From Litoditis marina (lineage: Eukaryota > Nematoda > Chromadorea > Rhabditida > Rhabditidae): DNA of 64,000 nucleotides. The stretch covers positions 1-64,000 of the forward strand of contig CAXIWQ010000177.1 of the NCBI GenBank assembly GCA_964036275.1, given 5' to 3'. Position 1 is the stretch's first letter. Every line of letters begins with the position of its first letter. Under the pieces are notes generated by a model that searched no databases, was not told the origin of the DNA, and saw only the letters and a list, made by a program, of their open reading frames with translations. Shown here one piece after another: positions 40,680 through 48,686 of the stretch. Both the position numbers and the translations under genes were made by a program.

Positions 40680-43600
40680 ACTCAAATCTGTTGCTCCCAG
40701 CTACAAAAACCTAATACGACAATCTATTCTGTGGCGCACAGCCATAAATACAAAATAACGCGGTTATTGACTCTTTGGCTTGCAGTTACAGAGAAAAGTT
40801 TATACGGCTATCAAGTCTGTTGCTCCCAGCTACAAAAACCTAATACGACTCCATATTCTGTGGCGCACAGCCACAAAAGACAAATTAACGCGGTTATTGA
40901 CTCTTTGCCGTAAAGCTACCGAAAAAAGTTTATACGGCTATCAAGTATGTTGCTCCCAGCTACAAAGACCTAACACGACTATATATTTTGTGGCGCACAG
41001 CCACAAAAGACGACTTAACGCGGTTATTGACTCTTTGCATTGCAGCTACAGAAAAAAGTTCATACGGCTATCAAGTCTGTTGCTCCAGATACAAAAACCT
41101 AAGACGACTATATATTCTGTGGCGCACAGCCACAAAAGACGAATTAACGCGTTATTGACTCTTTGCCTTGCAGCTACAGAGAACAGTTTATACGGCTATC
41201 AAATCTGTTGCTCTCAGCTACAAAAACCTAATACGACAATCTATTTTGTGGCGCACATCCACCAAATACGAATTAACGCGGTTATTGACTCTTTGCCTTG
41301 CACCTACAAAAAAAAATCATACGGCTATCAAGTCTGTTGCTCCCAACTACAAAAACCTAATACGACTTTATATTCTGTGACGCACAACCACAAAAGACAA
41401 ATTAACGCGGTTATCGACTCTTCGGCTTGCAGTTACAGAAAAAAAAACTCATACGGCAATCAAGTCTGTTGCTCCCAACTACAAAAACCTAATACGACTT
41501 TATATTCTGTGGCGCACAGCCACCAAAGACAGATTAACGCGGTTATTGACTCTTTGCCTTGCAGCTACAGAAAAAAGTTTATACGGCTATCAAGTATGTT
41601 GCTCTCAGCTAGAAAAACCCAATACAACTATCTATTCTGTGGCGCACAGCCATAAAATACGAAATAACGCGGTTATTGACTCTTTGGCTTGCAGTTACAG
41701 AGAAAAGTTTATACGGCTATCAAGTCTGTTGCTCCCAGCTACAAAAACCTAATACGACTCCATATTCTTTGGCGCACAGCCACAAAAGACAAATTAACGC
41801 GGTTATTGACTCTTTGCCGTAAAGCTACAGAAAAAAGTTTATACGGCTATCAAGTATGTTGCTCCCAGCTACAAAGACCTAACACGACTATATATTTTGT
41901 GGCGCACAGCCACAAAAGACGACTTAACGCGGTAATTGACTCTTTGCCTTGCAGCTACAGAAAAAAGTTCATACTGCTATCAAGTCTGTTGCTCCCAGAT
42001 ACAAAAACCTAAGACGACTATATATTCTGTGGCGCACAGCCACAAAAGACGAATTAACGCGTTATTGACTCTTTGCCTTGCAGCTACAGAGAACAGTTCA
42101 TACGGCTATCAAATCTGTTGCTCCCAGCTACAAAAACCTGATACGACAATCTATTTTGTGGCGCACATCCACCAAATACGAATTAACGCGGTTATTGACT
42201 CTTTGCCTTGCACCTACAAAAAAAAATCATACGGCTATCAGTCTGTTGCTCCCAACTACAAAAACCTAATACGACTTTATATTCTGTGGCGCACAACCAC
42301 AAAAGACAAATTAACGAGGTTATTGACTCTTTTCCTTGCAGCTACAGAAAAAAGTTTATACGGCTATCAAGTCTGTTGCTCCCAGCTACAAAAACCTAAT
42401 ACGATTATCTATTCTGTGGCGCACAGCCACGAAATACGAATCAACGCGGTTATCGACTCTTCGGCTTGCAGTTACAGAAAAAAACTCATACGGCAATCAA
42501 GTCTGTTGCTCCCAACTACAAAAACCTAATACGACTTTATATTCTGTGGCGCACAGCCACAAAAGACAGATTAACGCGGTTATTGACTATTTGCCTTGCA
42601 GCTACAAAAAAAAGTTTATACGGCTATCAAGTCTGTTGCTCCCAGCTACAAAAACCTAATACGACTTACTATTTTGTGGCGCACAGCCACAAAAGACAAA
42701 TTAACGCGGTTATTGACTCTTTACCGTGCAGCTACAGAAAACAGTTTATACGGCTATCGAGTATGTTGCTCCCAGCGACAAAAACCTGATACGACAATCT
42801 ATTCTGTGGCGCACAGCCACAAAATACGAATTAACGCGGTTGTCGACTCTTTGCCTTGCAACTACAGAGAACAGTTCATACGGCTATCAAGTCTGTTGCT
42901 CCCAGATACAAAAACCTAATACGACTATCTATTATGTGGCGCACAGCCACAAAATACGAATTAACGCGGTTATCGACTCTTTGGCTTGCAGTTACAGAGA
43001 AAAGTTCATACGGCTATCAAATCTGTTGCTCCCAGCTACAAAAACCTAATACGACAATCTATTCTGTGGCGCACAGCCATAACATACGAAATAACGCGGT
43101 TATTGACTCTTTGGCTTGCAGTTACAGAGAAAAGTTTATACGGCTATCAAGTCTGTTGCTCCCAGCTACAAAAACCTAATACGACTCCATATTCTGTGGC
43201 GCACAGCCACAAAAGACAAATTAACGCGGTTATTGACTCTTTGCCGTAAAGCTACAAAATAAAAGTTTATACGGCTATCAAGTATGTTGCTCCCAGCTAC
43301 AAAGACCTAACACGACTATATATTTAGTGGCGCACAGCCACAAAAGACGACTTAACGCGGTTATTGACTCTTTGCCTTGCAGCTACAGAAAAAAGTTCAT
43401 ACGGCTATTAAGTCTGTTGCTCCCAGATACAAAAACCTAAGACGACTATGTATTCTGTGGCGCACAGCCACAAAAGACGAATTAACGCGTTATTGACTCT
43501 TTGCCTTGCAGCTACAGAGAACAGTTCATACGGCTATCAAGTCTGTTGCTCCCAACTACAAAAACCTAATACGACTTTATATTCTGTGGCGCACAACCAC

Positions 43601-44622
43601 AAAAGACAAATTAACGCGGTTATTGACTCTTTGCCTTGCAGCTACAGAAAAAAGTTTATACGGCTATCAAGTCTGTTGCTCCCAGCTACAAAAACCTAAG
43701 ACGACTATATATTCTGTGGCGCACAGCCACAAAAAACGAATTAACGCGTTATTGACTCTTTGCCTTGCAGCTACAGAGAACAGTTCATACGGCTATCAAA
43801 TCTGTTGCTCCCAGCTACAAAAACCTAATACAACAATCTATTTTGTGGCGCACATCCACCAAATACGAATTAACGCGGTTATTGACTTTTTGCCTTGCAC
43901 CTACAAAAAAAATCATACGGCTATCAAGTCTGTTGCTCCCAACTACAAAAACCTAATACGACTTTATATTCTGTGGCGCACAACCACAAAAGACAAATTA
44001 ACGCGGTTATTGACTCTTTGCCTTGCAGCTACAGAAAAAAGTTTATACGGCTATCAAGTCTGTTGCTCCCAGCTACAAAAACCTAATACGATTATCTATT
44101 CTGTGGCGCACAGCCACGAAATACGAATTAACGCGGTTATCGACTCTTCGGCTTGCAGTTACAGAAAAAAAACTCATACGGCAATCAAGTCTGTTGCTCC
44201 CAACTACAAAAACCTAATACGACTTTATATTCTGTGGCGCACAGCCACAAAAGACAGATTAACGCGGTTATTGACTCTTTGCCTTGCAGCTACAGAAAAA
44301 AGTTTATACGGCTATCAAGTATGTTGCTCCCAGCTAGAAAAACCCAATACAACTATCTTTTCTGTGGCACACAGCCACAAAAGACAAATTAACGCGGTTA
44401 TTAACTCTTTGCCTTGCAGCTACAGAGAAAAGTTTATACGGCTATCAAGTCTGTTGCTCCCAGCTACAAAAACCTAATACGACTTGCTATTCTGTGGCGC
44501 ACAGCCACAAAAGACAAATAACGCGGTTATTGACTCTTTACCGTGCAGCTACAGGAAAAAAGTTTATACGGCTATCGAGTATGTTGCTCCCAGCTACAAA
44601 AACCTAATACGACAATCTATTC
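40680..44622 (+). repeat. Heterogeneous satellite zone left of the insertion
   Basis: Blocks here share the CCGTAAAGCTAC marker near 40,910, 41,818 and 43,246, and again at 47,001 beyond the insertion. Their spacings of about 7 and 11 monomers, with 1-2 bp indels such as ACGCGTTATTG (41,150, 42,060 and 43,488) and TGCTCCAGATAC (41,082), are less regular than in the flanking domains. The longest open frame of the window (43,506-44,477) lies here only because short monomers happen to keep one frame open. Confidence 0.7.
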
Positions 44623-44818
44623 ATGAAAAAGTGGGGGCCCAACGACTGTGAGATTTGTCTTCTGCTGTGCGCCCCTTAGACAGCTACTCTCAAATGGAGC
44701 AGCTACTGCTACAAAAACCGAAAAATAATAATATACTCAAGTATAACTGTTCATCACAAACATACAAAAGTCGTAAAATATTTTTTCAAACCTGTAAACT
44801 AGAATCTACAAATCACAG
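44619..44818 (+). repeat. Left arm of perfect 200-bp inverted repeat
   Basis: Every base from 44,619 to 44,818 pairs with 44,948-45,147 in reverse complement; I found no mismatch. The outer end reads ATTCATGAAAAAGTGGGGGC and contains the palindrome TTCATGAA, so the boundary is ambiguous by a few bases. Perfect identity suggests a young element or continuing conversion between arms. Confidence 0.95.
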
Positions 44819-44947
44819 CTGCGAATGAGAGAACAACTGTTAAATAATATGACAAGCGTAGCACCTAGAGTTGAAGTAACGACAAAAAACTGCAAACCTT
44901 TGTCCGCAACACCAGAAAATTTACAATTGACTACGTTGAGTTAACAT
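44819..44947. other. 129-bp loop of the inverted repeat
   Basis: Unique, AT-rich spacer between the arms. It has no open frame of note, no tandem repeat and no match to the satellite that I can see. Its presence argues against a simple read-level palindrome artefact, which would normally have little or no unique centre. Confidence 0.8.
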
Positions 44948-45147
44948 CTGTGATTTGTAGATTCTAGTTTACAGGTTTGAAAAAATATTTTACGACTTTT
45001 GTATGTTTGTGATGAACAGTTATACTTGAGTATATTATTATTTTTCGGTTTTTGTAGCAGTAGCTGCTCCATTTGAGAGTAGCTGTCTAAGGGGCGCACA
45101 GCAGAAGACAAATCTCACAGTCGTTGGGCCCCCACTTTTTCATGAAT
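44948..45147 (-). repeat. Right arm of perfect 200-bp inverted repeat
   Basis: Reverse complement of 44,619-44,818. It is followed not by satellite but by further insertion sequence, which makes an independent foldback element inserted into the satellite less simple than a single element carrying both arms. It includes GGCGCACAGC (45,093-45,102) and AAGACAAAT (45,105-45,113), words also found next to each other in the satellite monomer. Confidence 0.95.
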
Positions 45148-45244
45148 TTTTCTCTTTTTGTATACATGCCGTAGGTATGTAGTTTGATCTGTACGGTGCA
45201 GATAAAACTGTTTTCTCAATGAACCACTTGTCAAGAATTACCAT
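45148..45244. other. Unique linker with small imperfect hairpin
   Basis: A pyrimidine-rich start is followed by ACATGCC-GTA-GGTATGT at 45,164-45,180, a 7-bp stem with one G-T mismatch. Nothing else is recognised before the minisatellite begins. Confidence 0.5.
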
Positions 45245-45820
45245 CATTCGAAAAAATATGACGTCAACATTGCAGTTCTAAAAACCTACTTCGTCTGCCC
45301 TTTCGAATCCCAGAATACGTCATATTTAGACAAAGTTTCATCGTTAATATACCATTTTTAAGATATTTTCAGCATTTGAAAATATATGTGACGCCAATTT
45401 TTTTAAAAGTTGACGTCATCTGGCCTTCTGAATTCCAGAATACGTCATATTTAGACAAAGTTTCATCGTTAATATACCATTTTTAAGATATTTTTAGCAT
45501 TTGAAAATATATTTCACGTCAATTTTTTTAAAAGTTGACGTCATCTGGCCTTCTGAATTTCAGAATACGTCATATTTAGACAAAGTTTCATCGTTAATAT
45601 ACCATTTTTAAGATATTTTCACCATTTGAAAATATATCTGACGTCAACTTTGCACTTTTCAAAAATGACGTCATCTGGTCTCCAGAATCCCAGAATACGT
45701 CACTCTTAGATTGAGTTTCACCGTTAGTTGACCCTTTCTAAGATATTACCATCATTTGAAAATATATGTGACGTCAACTTTGCACTTTTCAAAAATGACG
45801 TCATCTGGTCTCCAGAATCC
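45245..45820 (+). repeat. Minisatellite in the insertion, ~4.5 units of 125-130 bp
   Basis: Units begin at CAGAATACGTCA: 45,311-45,435 (125 bp), 45,436-45,560 (125 bp), 45,561-45,690 (130 bp) and 45,691-45,820 (130 bp), preceded by a half unit from 45,245. Shared landmarks are ATTTAGACAAAGTTTCATCG, AAGATATT, CATTTGAAAATATAT and TGACGTCATCTGG. The unit is unrelated in sequence to the surrounding satellite although its length is similar. Tandem cores like this are common inside Helitron-like and other non-autonomous elements of invertebrates. Confidence 0.9.
45259..45803. promoter_or_regulatory. Cluster of seven perfect TGACGTCA octamers (CRE/ATF-type)
   Basis: Exact octamers start at 45,259, 45,411, 45,536, 45,639, 45,666, 45,769 and 45,796. 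In the last two full units they come in pairs 27 bp apart. In the two earlier full units the upstream member is degraded (TGACGCCA near 45,389 and TCACGTCA near 45,514). Each unit also has a half-related TACGTCA near its start. TGACGTCA is the palindromic full CRE bound by CREB/ATF-family bZIP proteins in animals. Binding here is inference, since the sites may simply be carried along by the repeat. Confidence 0.5.
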
Positions 45821-46000
45821 TGAAGGACGTCAGAAATACAATACTTCAGATTCAAACAAATTGCACGTTGGCATCATATTTCAATTTTCAAGCAAATCGG
45901 TAATTGTTTCTCTACGTTACAGTACAGTTTGAGTTATCGACCGGACAGAGAGAGTGAGAGAGCGTGCTGAATGGAGAGACGCAGACACTTTTCGAAAAAT
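45821..46000. other. Unique stretch with purine-rich tract
   Basis: This AT-rich unique sequence contains a GA-rich run at about 45,942-45,987 (GACAGAGAGAGTGAGAGAG and onward). No open frame, tRNA-like or promoter-like structure was recognised. Confidence 0.5.
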
Positions 46001-46140
46001 GTCTATAACTTTGATTAAAACAATTTTTTTGCAAATTTTTTTTGGTCCGCCAGGGTTTGAGTAGGTATCACATGTCTTCCACAACTTTCAACAAAATCGA
46101 TTCAGTAGAAACCCTTTAACTGGGAATTTTCCCTTATCAC
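46001..46140 (+). repeat. Direct repeat unit 1 in the insertion (~140 bp)
   Basis: Starts GTCTATAACTTTGA and runs to TTATCAC. It is nearly identical to 46,160-46,297, including TTTGGTCCGCCAGGGTTTGA and ATCGATTCAGTAGAAACCC. The offset is 159 bp, with a 19-bp spacer between units. Confidence 0.85.
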
Positions 46141-46159
46141 GATTACACACTCCTAAAAC

Positions 46160-46297
46160 GTCTATAACTTTGACAAAAACAATTTTTTCCTAATTTTTTT
46201 TGGTCCGCCAGGGTTTGAGTAGGTATCACATGTCTTCCACAATTTTCAACGAAATCGATTCAGTAGAAACCCTTAAACTGGGAATTTTCCTTGTCAC
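46160..46297 (+). repeat. Direct repeat unit 2 in the insertion (~138 bp)
   Basis: Second copy of the 46,001-46,140 unit, with several substitutions and short indels in T- and A-runs. The sequence at 46,355-46,445 (CATAACTTGGCTCAAACTC, then GATTTCGATAAAATTTGG) looks like a third, strongly diverged relative. That resemblance is weaker and is my inference. Confidence 0.8.
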
Positions 46298-46298
46298 A

Positions 46299-46322
46299 AC
46301 CCACCCACCCACCCACCCACCC
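46299..46322 (+). repeat. (ACCC)6 microsatellite
   Basis: Six perfect ACCC units are followed by ACACACACGA. It sits between the duplicated unit and the terminal segment. Microsatellites at this place are frequent in non-autonomous Helitron-type elements. It is not a telomeric repeat. Confidence 0.9.
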
Positions 46323-46520
46323 ACACACGACGGAAGTTGGCGCTCTTGATGAAGCGAAAACTTCATAACTTGGCTCAAACTCAACCGATTTCGATAAAAT
46401 TTGGGGCACACTTTGCGATTATGCTGTAGAAACTTCCCCAGTTTGTAAAAGTTTTGTTTTGCAAATTTCAGCCTTTTTATGGGAAAACTAAAAAAACGGA
46501 GGCGCGCATTAGCCGGACCA
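46323..46520. other. Insertion 3' segment without recognised gene
   Basis: Mostly unique sequence with the weak third repeat-like unit described for 46,160-46,297. CGGACCAAA at 46,515-46,523 is the inverse of TTTGGTCCG inside the two upstream direct repeats. An open frame on the minus strand here crosses the insertion edge and is not accepted as a gene. Confidence 0.5.
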
Positions 46521-46556
46521 AAGACAAATCTCGCACAGCGCTTCGCGCTGCGCGCG
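46521..46556. other. Insertion 3' terminus: subterminal inverted repeat and hairpin
   Basis: AAGACAAATCTCGCACAG (46,521-46,538) is the inverse of the subterminal CTGTGAGATTTGTCTT at 44,646-44,661 apart from two inserted bases. Overlapping it, CAGCGC-TTC-GCGCTG (46,536-46,550) forms a perfect 6-bp stem with a 3-base loop, six to eight bases before the junction with satellite. A short GC-rich hairpin close to the 3' end is a Helitron hallmark. A canonical CTRR end is not visible, which is compatible with Helentron-type variants or with a different class. Confidence 0.55.
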
Positions 46557-47640
46557 ATTCTGTGGCGCACAGCCACAAAGTACGAATTAACGCGGTTATC
46601 GACTCCTTGCCTTGCAACTACAGAGAACAGTTCATACGGCTATCAAGTCTGTTGCTCCCAGATACAAAAACCTAATACGACTATCTATTATGTGGCGCAC
46701 AGCCACAAATTACGAATTAACGCGGTTATCGACTCTTTGGCTTGCAGTTACAGAGAAAAGTTCATACGGCTATCAAATCTGTTGCTCCCAGCTACAAAAA
46801 CCTAATACGACAATCTATTCTGTGGCGCACAGCCATAACAAACGAAATAACGCGGTTATTGACTCTTTGGCTTGCAGTTACAGAGAAAAGTTTATACGGC
46901 TATCAAGTCTGTTGCTCCCAGCTACAAAAACCTAATACGACTCCATATTCTGTGGCGCACAGCCACAAAAGACAAATTAACGCGGTTATTGACTCTTTGC
47001 CGTAAAGCTACAGAAAAAAGTTTATACGGCTATCAAGTATGTTGCTCCCAGCTACAAAGACTCAACACGACTATATATTCGTGGCGCACAGCCACAAAAG
47101 ACGACTTAACGCGGTTATTGACTCTTTGCCTTGCAGCTACAGAAAAAAGTTCTACGGCTATCAAGTATGTTGCTCCCAGATACAAAAACTTAAGACAACT
47201 ATATATTCTGTGGCGCACAGCCACAAAAGACGAATTAACGCGTTATTGACTCTTTGCCTTGCAGCTACAGAGAACAGTTCATACGGCTATCAAATCTGTT
47301 GCTCCCAGCTACAAAAACCTAATACGACAATCTATTCTGTGGCGCACAGCCACAAAATACAAATCATCGCGGTTATCGACTTGTTGGCTTGCAGCTACAG
47401 AGAAAAGTTCATACGGCTATCAAGTCTGTTGCTCCCAGCTACAAAAACCTAATACGACTATATATTCTGTGGCGCACAGCCACAAAAGACGAATTAACGC
47501 GGTTATTGACTCTTTGCCCCGCAGTTACAGAGAACATTTCATACGGCTATCAAATCTGTTGCGCCCAGCTACAAAAACCTAATACGACAATCTATTCTGT
47601 GGCGCACAGCCACAAAGACGAATTAACGCGGTTATTGACA
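46557..47640 (+). repeat. Heterogeneous satellite zone right of the insertion
   Basis: The monomer order continues that expected from 40.4-41.1 kb and 42.8-43.5 kb: CTTGCAACTACAGAGAACAG, then CCAGATACAAAAACC, then TTATGTGGCGCAC, then the AACGAAATAACGCGG type, then CCGTAAAGCTAC. So the insertion did not disturb HOR phase. Local one-base changes include AAAAGTTCTACGGC (47,148-47,160) and ATATTCGTGGCG (47,086). Confidence 0.75.
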
Positions 47641-48560
47641 TTTTGACTTGCAGCTACAAAAAAAAATCATACGGCTATCAAGTCTGTTGCTTCCAACTAC
47701 AAAAACATAATACGACTTTATATTCTGTGGCGCACAGCCACAAAATACAAATTAACGCGGTTATTGACTCTTTGCCTTGCAGTTACAGAGAACATTTCAT
47801 ACGGCTATCAAATCTGTTGCTCCCAGCTACAAAAACCTAATACGACTTTATATTCTGTGGCGCACAGCCACAAAAGACAAATTAACGCGGTTATTATCTC
47901 TTTGCCTTGCAGCTACAGAAAAAAAGTTTATACGGCTATCAAGTCTGTTGCTCCCAGCTACAAAAACCTAATACGACTTTATATTCTGTGGCGCACAGCC
48001 ACAAAAGACAAATTAACGCGGTTATTGACTCTTTGCCGTGCAGCTACAGAAAAAAGTTTATATGGCTATCAAGTATGTTGCTCCCAGCTAGAAAAACCCA
48101 ATACAACTATCTATTCTGTGGCACACAGCCACAAAATACGATATAACGCGGTTATCGACTCTTTGCCTTGCAGCTACAGAAAAAAGTTTATACGGCTATC
48201 AAGTCTGTTGCTCATGGCTACAAAAACCTAATACGACTTTACATCCTATGGCGCACAGCCACAAAAGACAAATTAACGCGGTTATTACCTCTTTGCCTTG
48301 CAGCTACAGAAAAAAGTTCATACGGCTATCAAGTCTGTTGCTCCCAGCTACAAAAACCTGATACGACAATCTATTCTGTGGCGCACAGCCACAAAAGACG
48401 AATTAACGCGGTTATTACCTCTTTGCCTTGCAGCTACAGAAAAAAGTTCATACGGCTATCAAGTCTGTTGCTCCCAGCTACAAAAACCTAATACGACTTT
48501 ATATTCTGTGGCGCACAGCCACAAAAGACAAATTAACGCGGTTATTGACTCTTTGCCGTG
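47640..48560 (+). repeat. Duplicated satellite block, copy 1 (offset 9611 bp)
   Basis: Shares a rare series with 57,250-58,170: TTGACATTTTGAC monomer, AAAAACATAATAC, TTTATATGGCTATC, TGCTCATGGCTAC and CATCCTATGGCG. A middle part of this series is also present at 50.88-51.4 kb, so the block has at least three representatives in the right domain. Confidence 0.75.
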
Positions 48561-48686
48561 CAGCTACAGAAAAAGGTTATACGGCTATCAAATATGTTGC
48601 TCCCAGCTACAAAAACCTAATACGACAATCTATTCCGTGGCGCACAGCCACAAAATACGAATTATCGCGGTTATCGACTTGTTGGC

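Larger units (their letters stand above)
1..44622 (+). repeat. Satellite array, left part (~130-bp monomer)
   Basis: Uninterrupted head-to-tail tandem array of a ~130-bp monomer, about 343 copies, all in one orientation. Invariant landmarks recur every 130 bp: TACGGCTATCAA, TGTTGCTCCCAGCTAC, TAATACGACT and the dyad TGTGGCGCACAGCCACA. Most monomers are 129-131 bp; length differences sit mainly in A-runs after CAGCTACA. Single-base variants define recurring monomer types, such as CCGTGCAGCTACAGGAAAAA, CTCGCAGTTACAGAGAATAT, TTGTTGGCTTGCAG and CCGTAAAGCTACAAAAA. No gene, tRNA or rRNA is seen. Tandem homogenised repeats of this size are typical of centromeric, pericentromeric or subtelomeric heterochromatin in animals and plants; which of these applies cannot be told from sequence. 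The array continues beyond position 1. Confidence 0.97.
44623..46556. mobile_element. ~1.93-kb insertion in the satellite, candidate non-autonomous Helitron-like element
   Basis: Satellite sequence ends in ATTC at 44,619-44,622 and resumes with ATTC at 46,557-46,560, where intact monomers have a single ATTC. The overlap is either a 4-bp target duplication or microhomology. Without duplication, insertion between T and T (44,620 | 46,559) fits equally well. Order of parts: 200-bp inverted repeat with 129-bp loop, ~130-bp minisatellite, purine-rich stretch, duplicated ~140-bp unit, (ACCC)6, and a terminal hairpin. Subterminal CTGTGAGATTTGTCTT (44,646-44,661) is matched in inverse by AAGACAAATCTCGCACAG (46,521-46,538). 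Subterminal inverted repeats, internal tandem repeats, a microsatellite and a 3' hairpin are the described layout of non-autonomous Helentron/HINE-type elements. No coding capacity is seen, so class assignment is tentative. Alternatives are a foldback (MITE-like) element nested at the edge of another repeat, or a mosaic of several insertions. Confidence 0.65.

Noticed and set aside
43506..44477. Longest open frame (323 codons)
   Set aside because: TTG start, composed entirely of satellite monomers, and open only because local short monomers and indels skip the closed frame. Absent from related blocks.
1..44622. CRISPR array
   Set aside because: The repeat is continuous 130-bp tandem DNA without short repeats separated by unique spacers, and no cas genes are present.
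44619..45147. Independent MITE with its own target-site duplication in the satellite
   Set aside because: The right arm is followed by other insertion sequence rather than satellite. TTCATGAA at both ends is palindromic, so it cannot be told apart as a duplication. Kept only as an alternative.
45245..45820. Relationship between the minisatellite unit (125-130 bp) and the satellite monomer (130 bp)
   Set aside because: Lengths are similar but I see no shared landmarks between the two units; treated as coincidence.
46299..46330. Telomeric or subtelomeric repeat
   Set aside because: (ACCC)6 is not a known telomere unit and is a short microsatellite within the insertion.
46226..46576. 116-codon minus-strand open frame
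   Set aside because: It crosses from satellite into the insertion and runs through the (ACCC)6 tract, giving Gly-Gly-Trp-Val repeats. No family resemblance.
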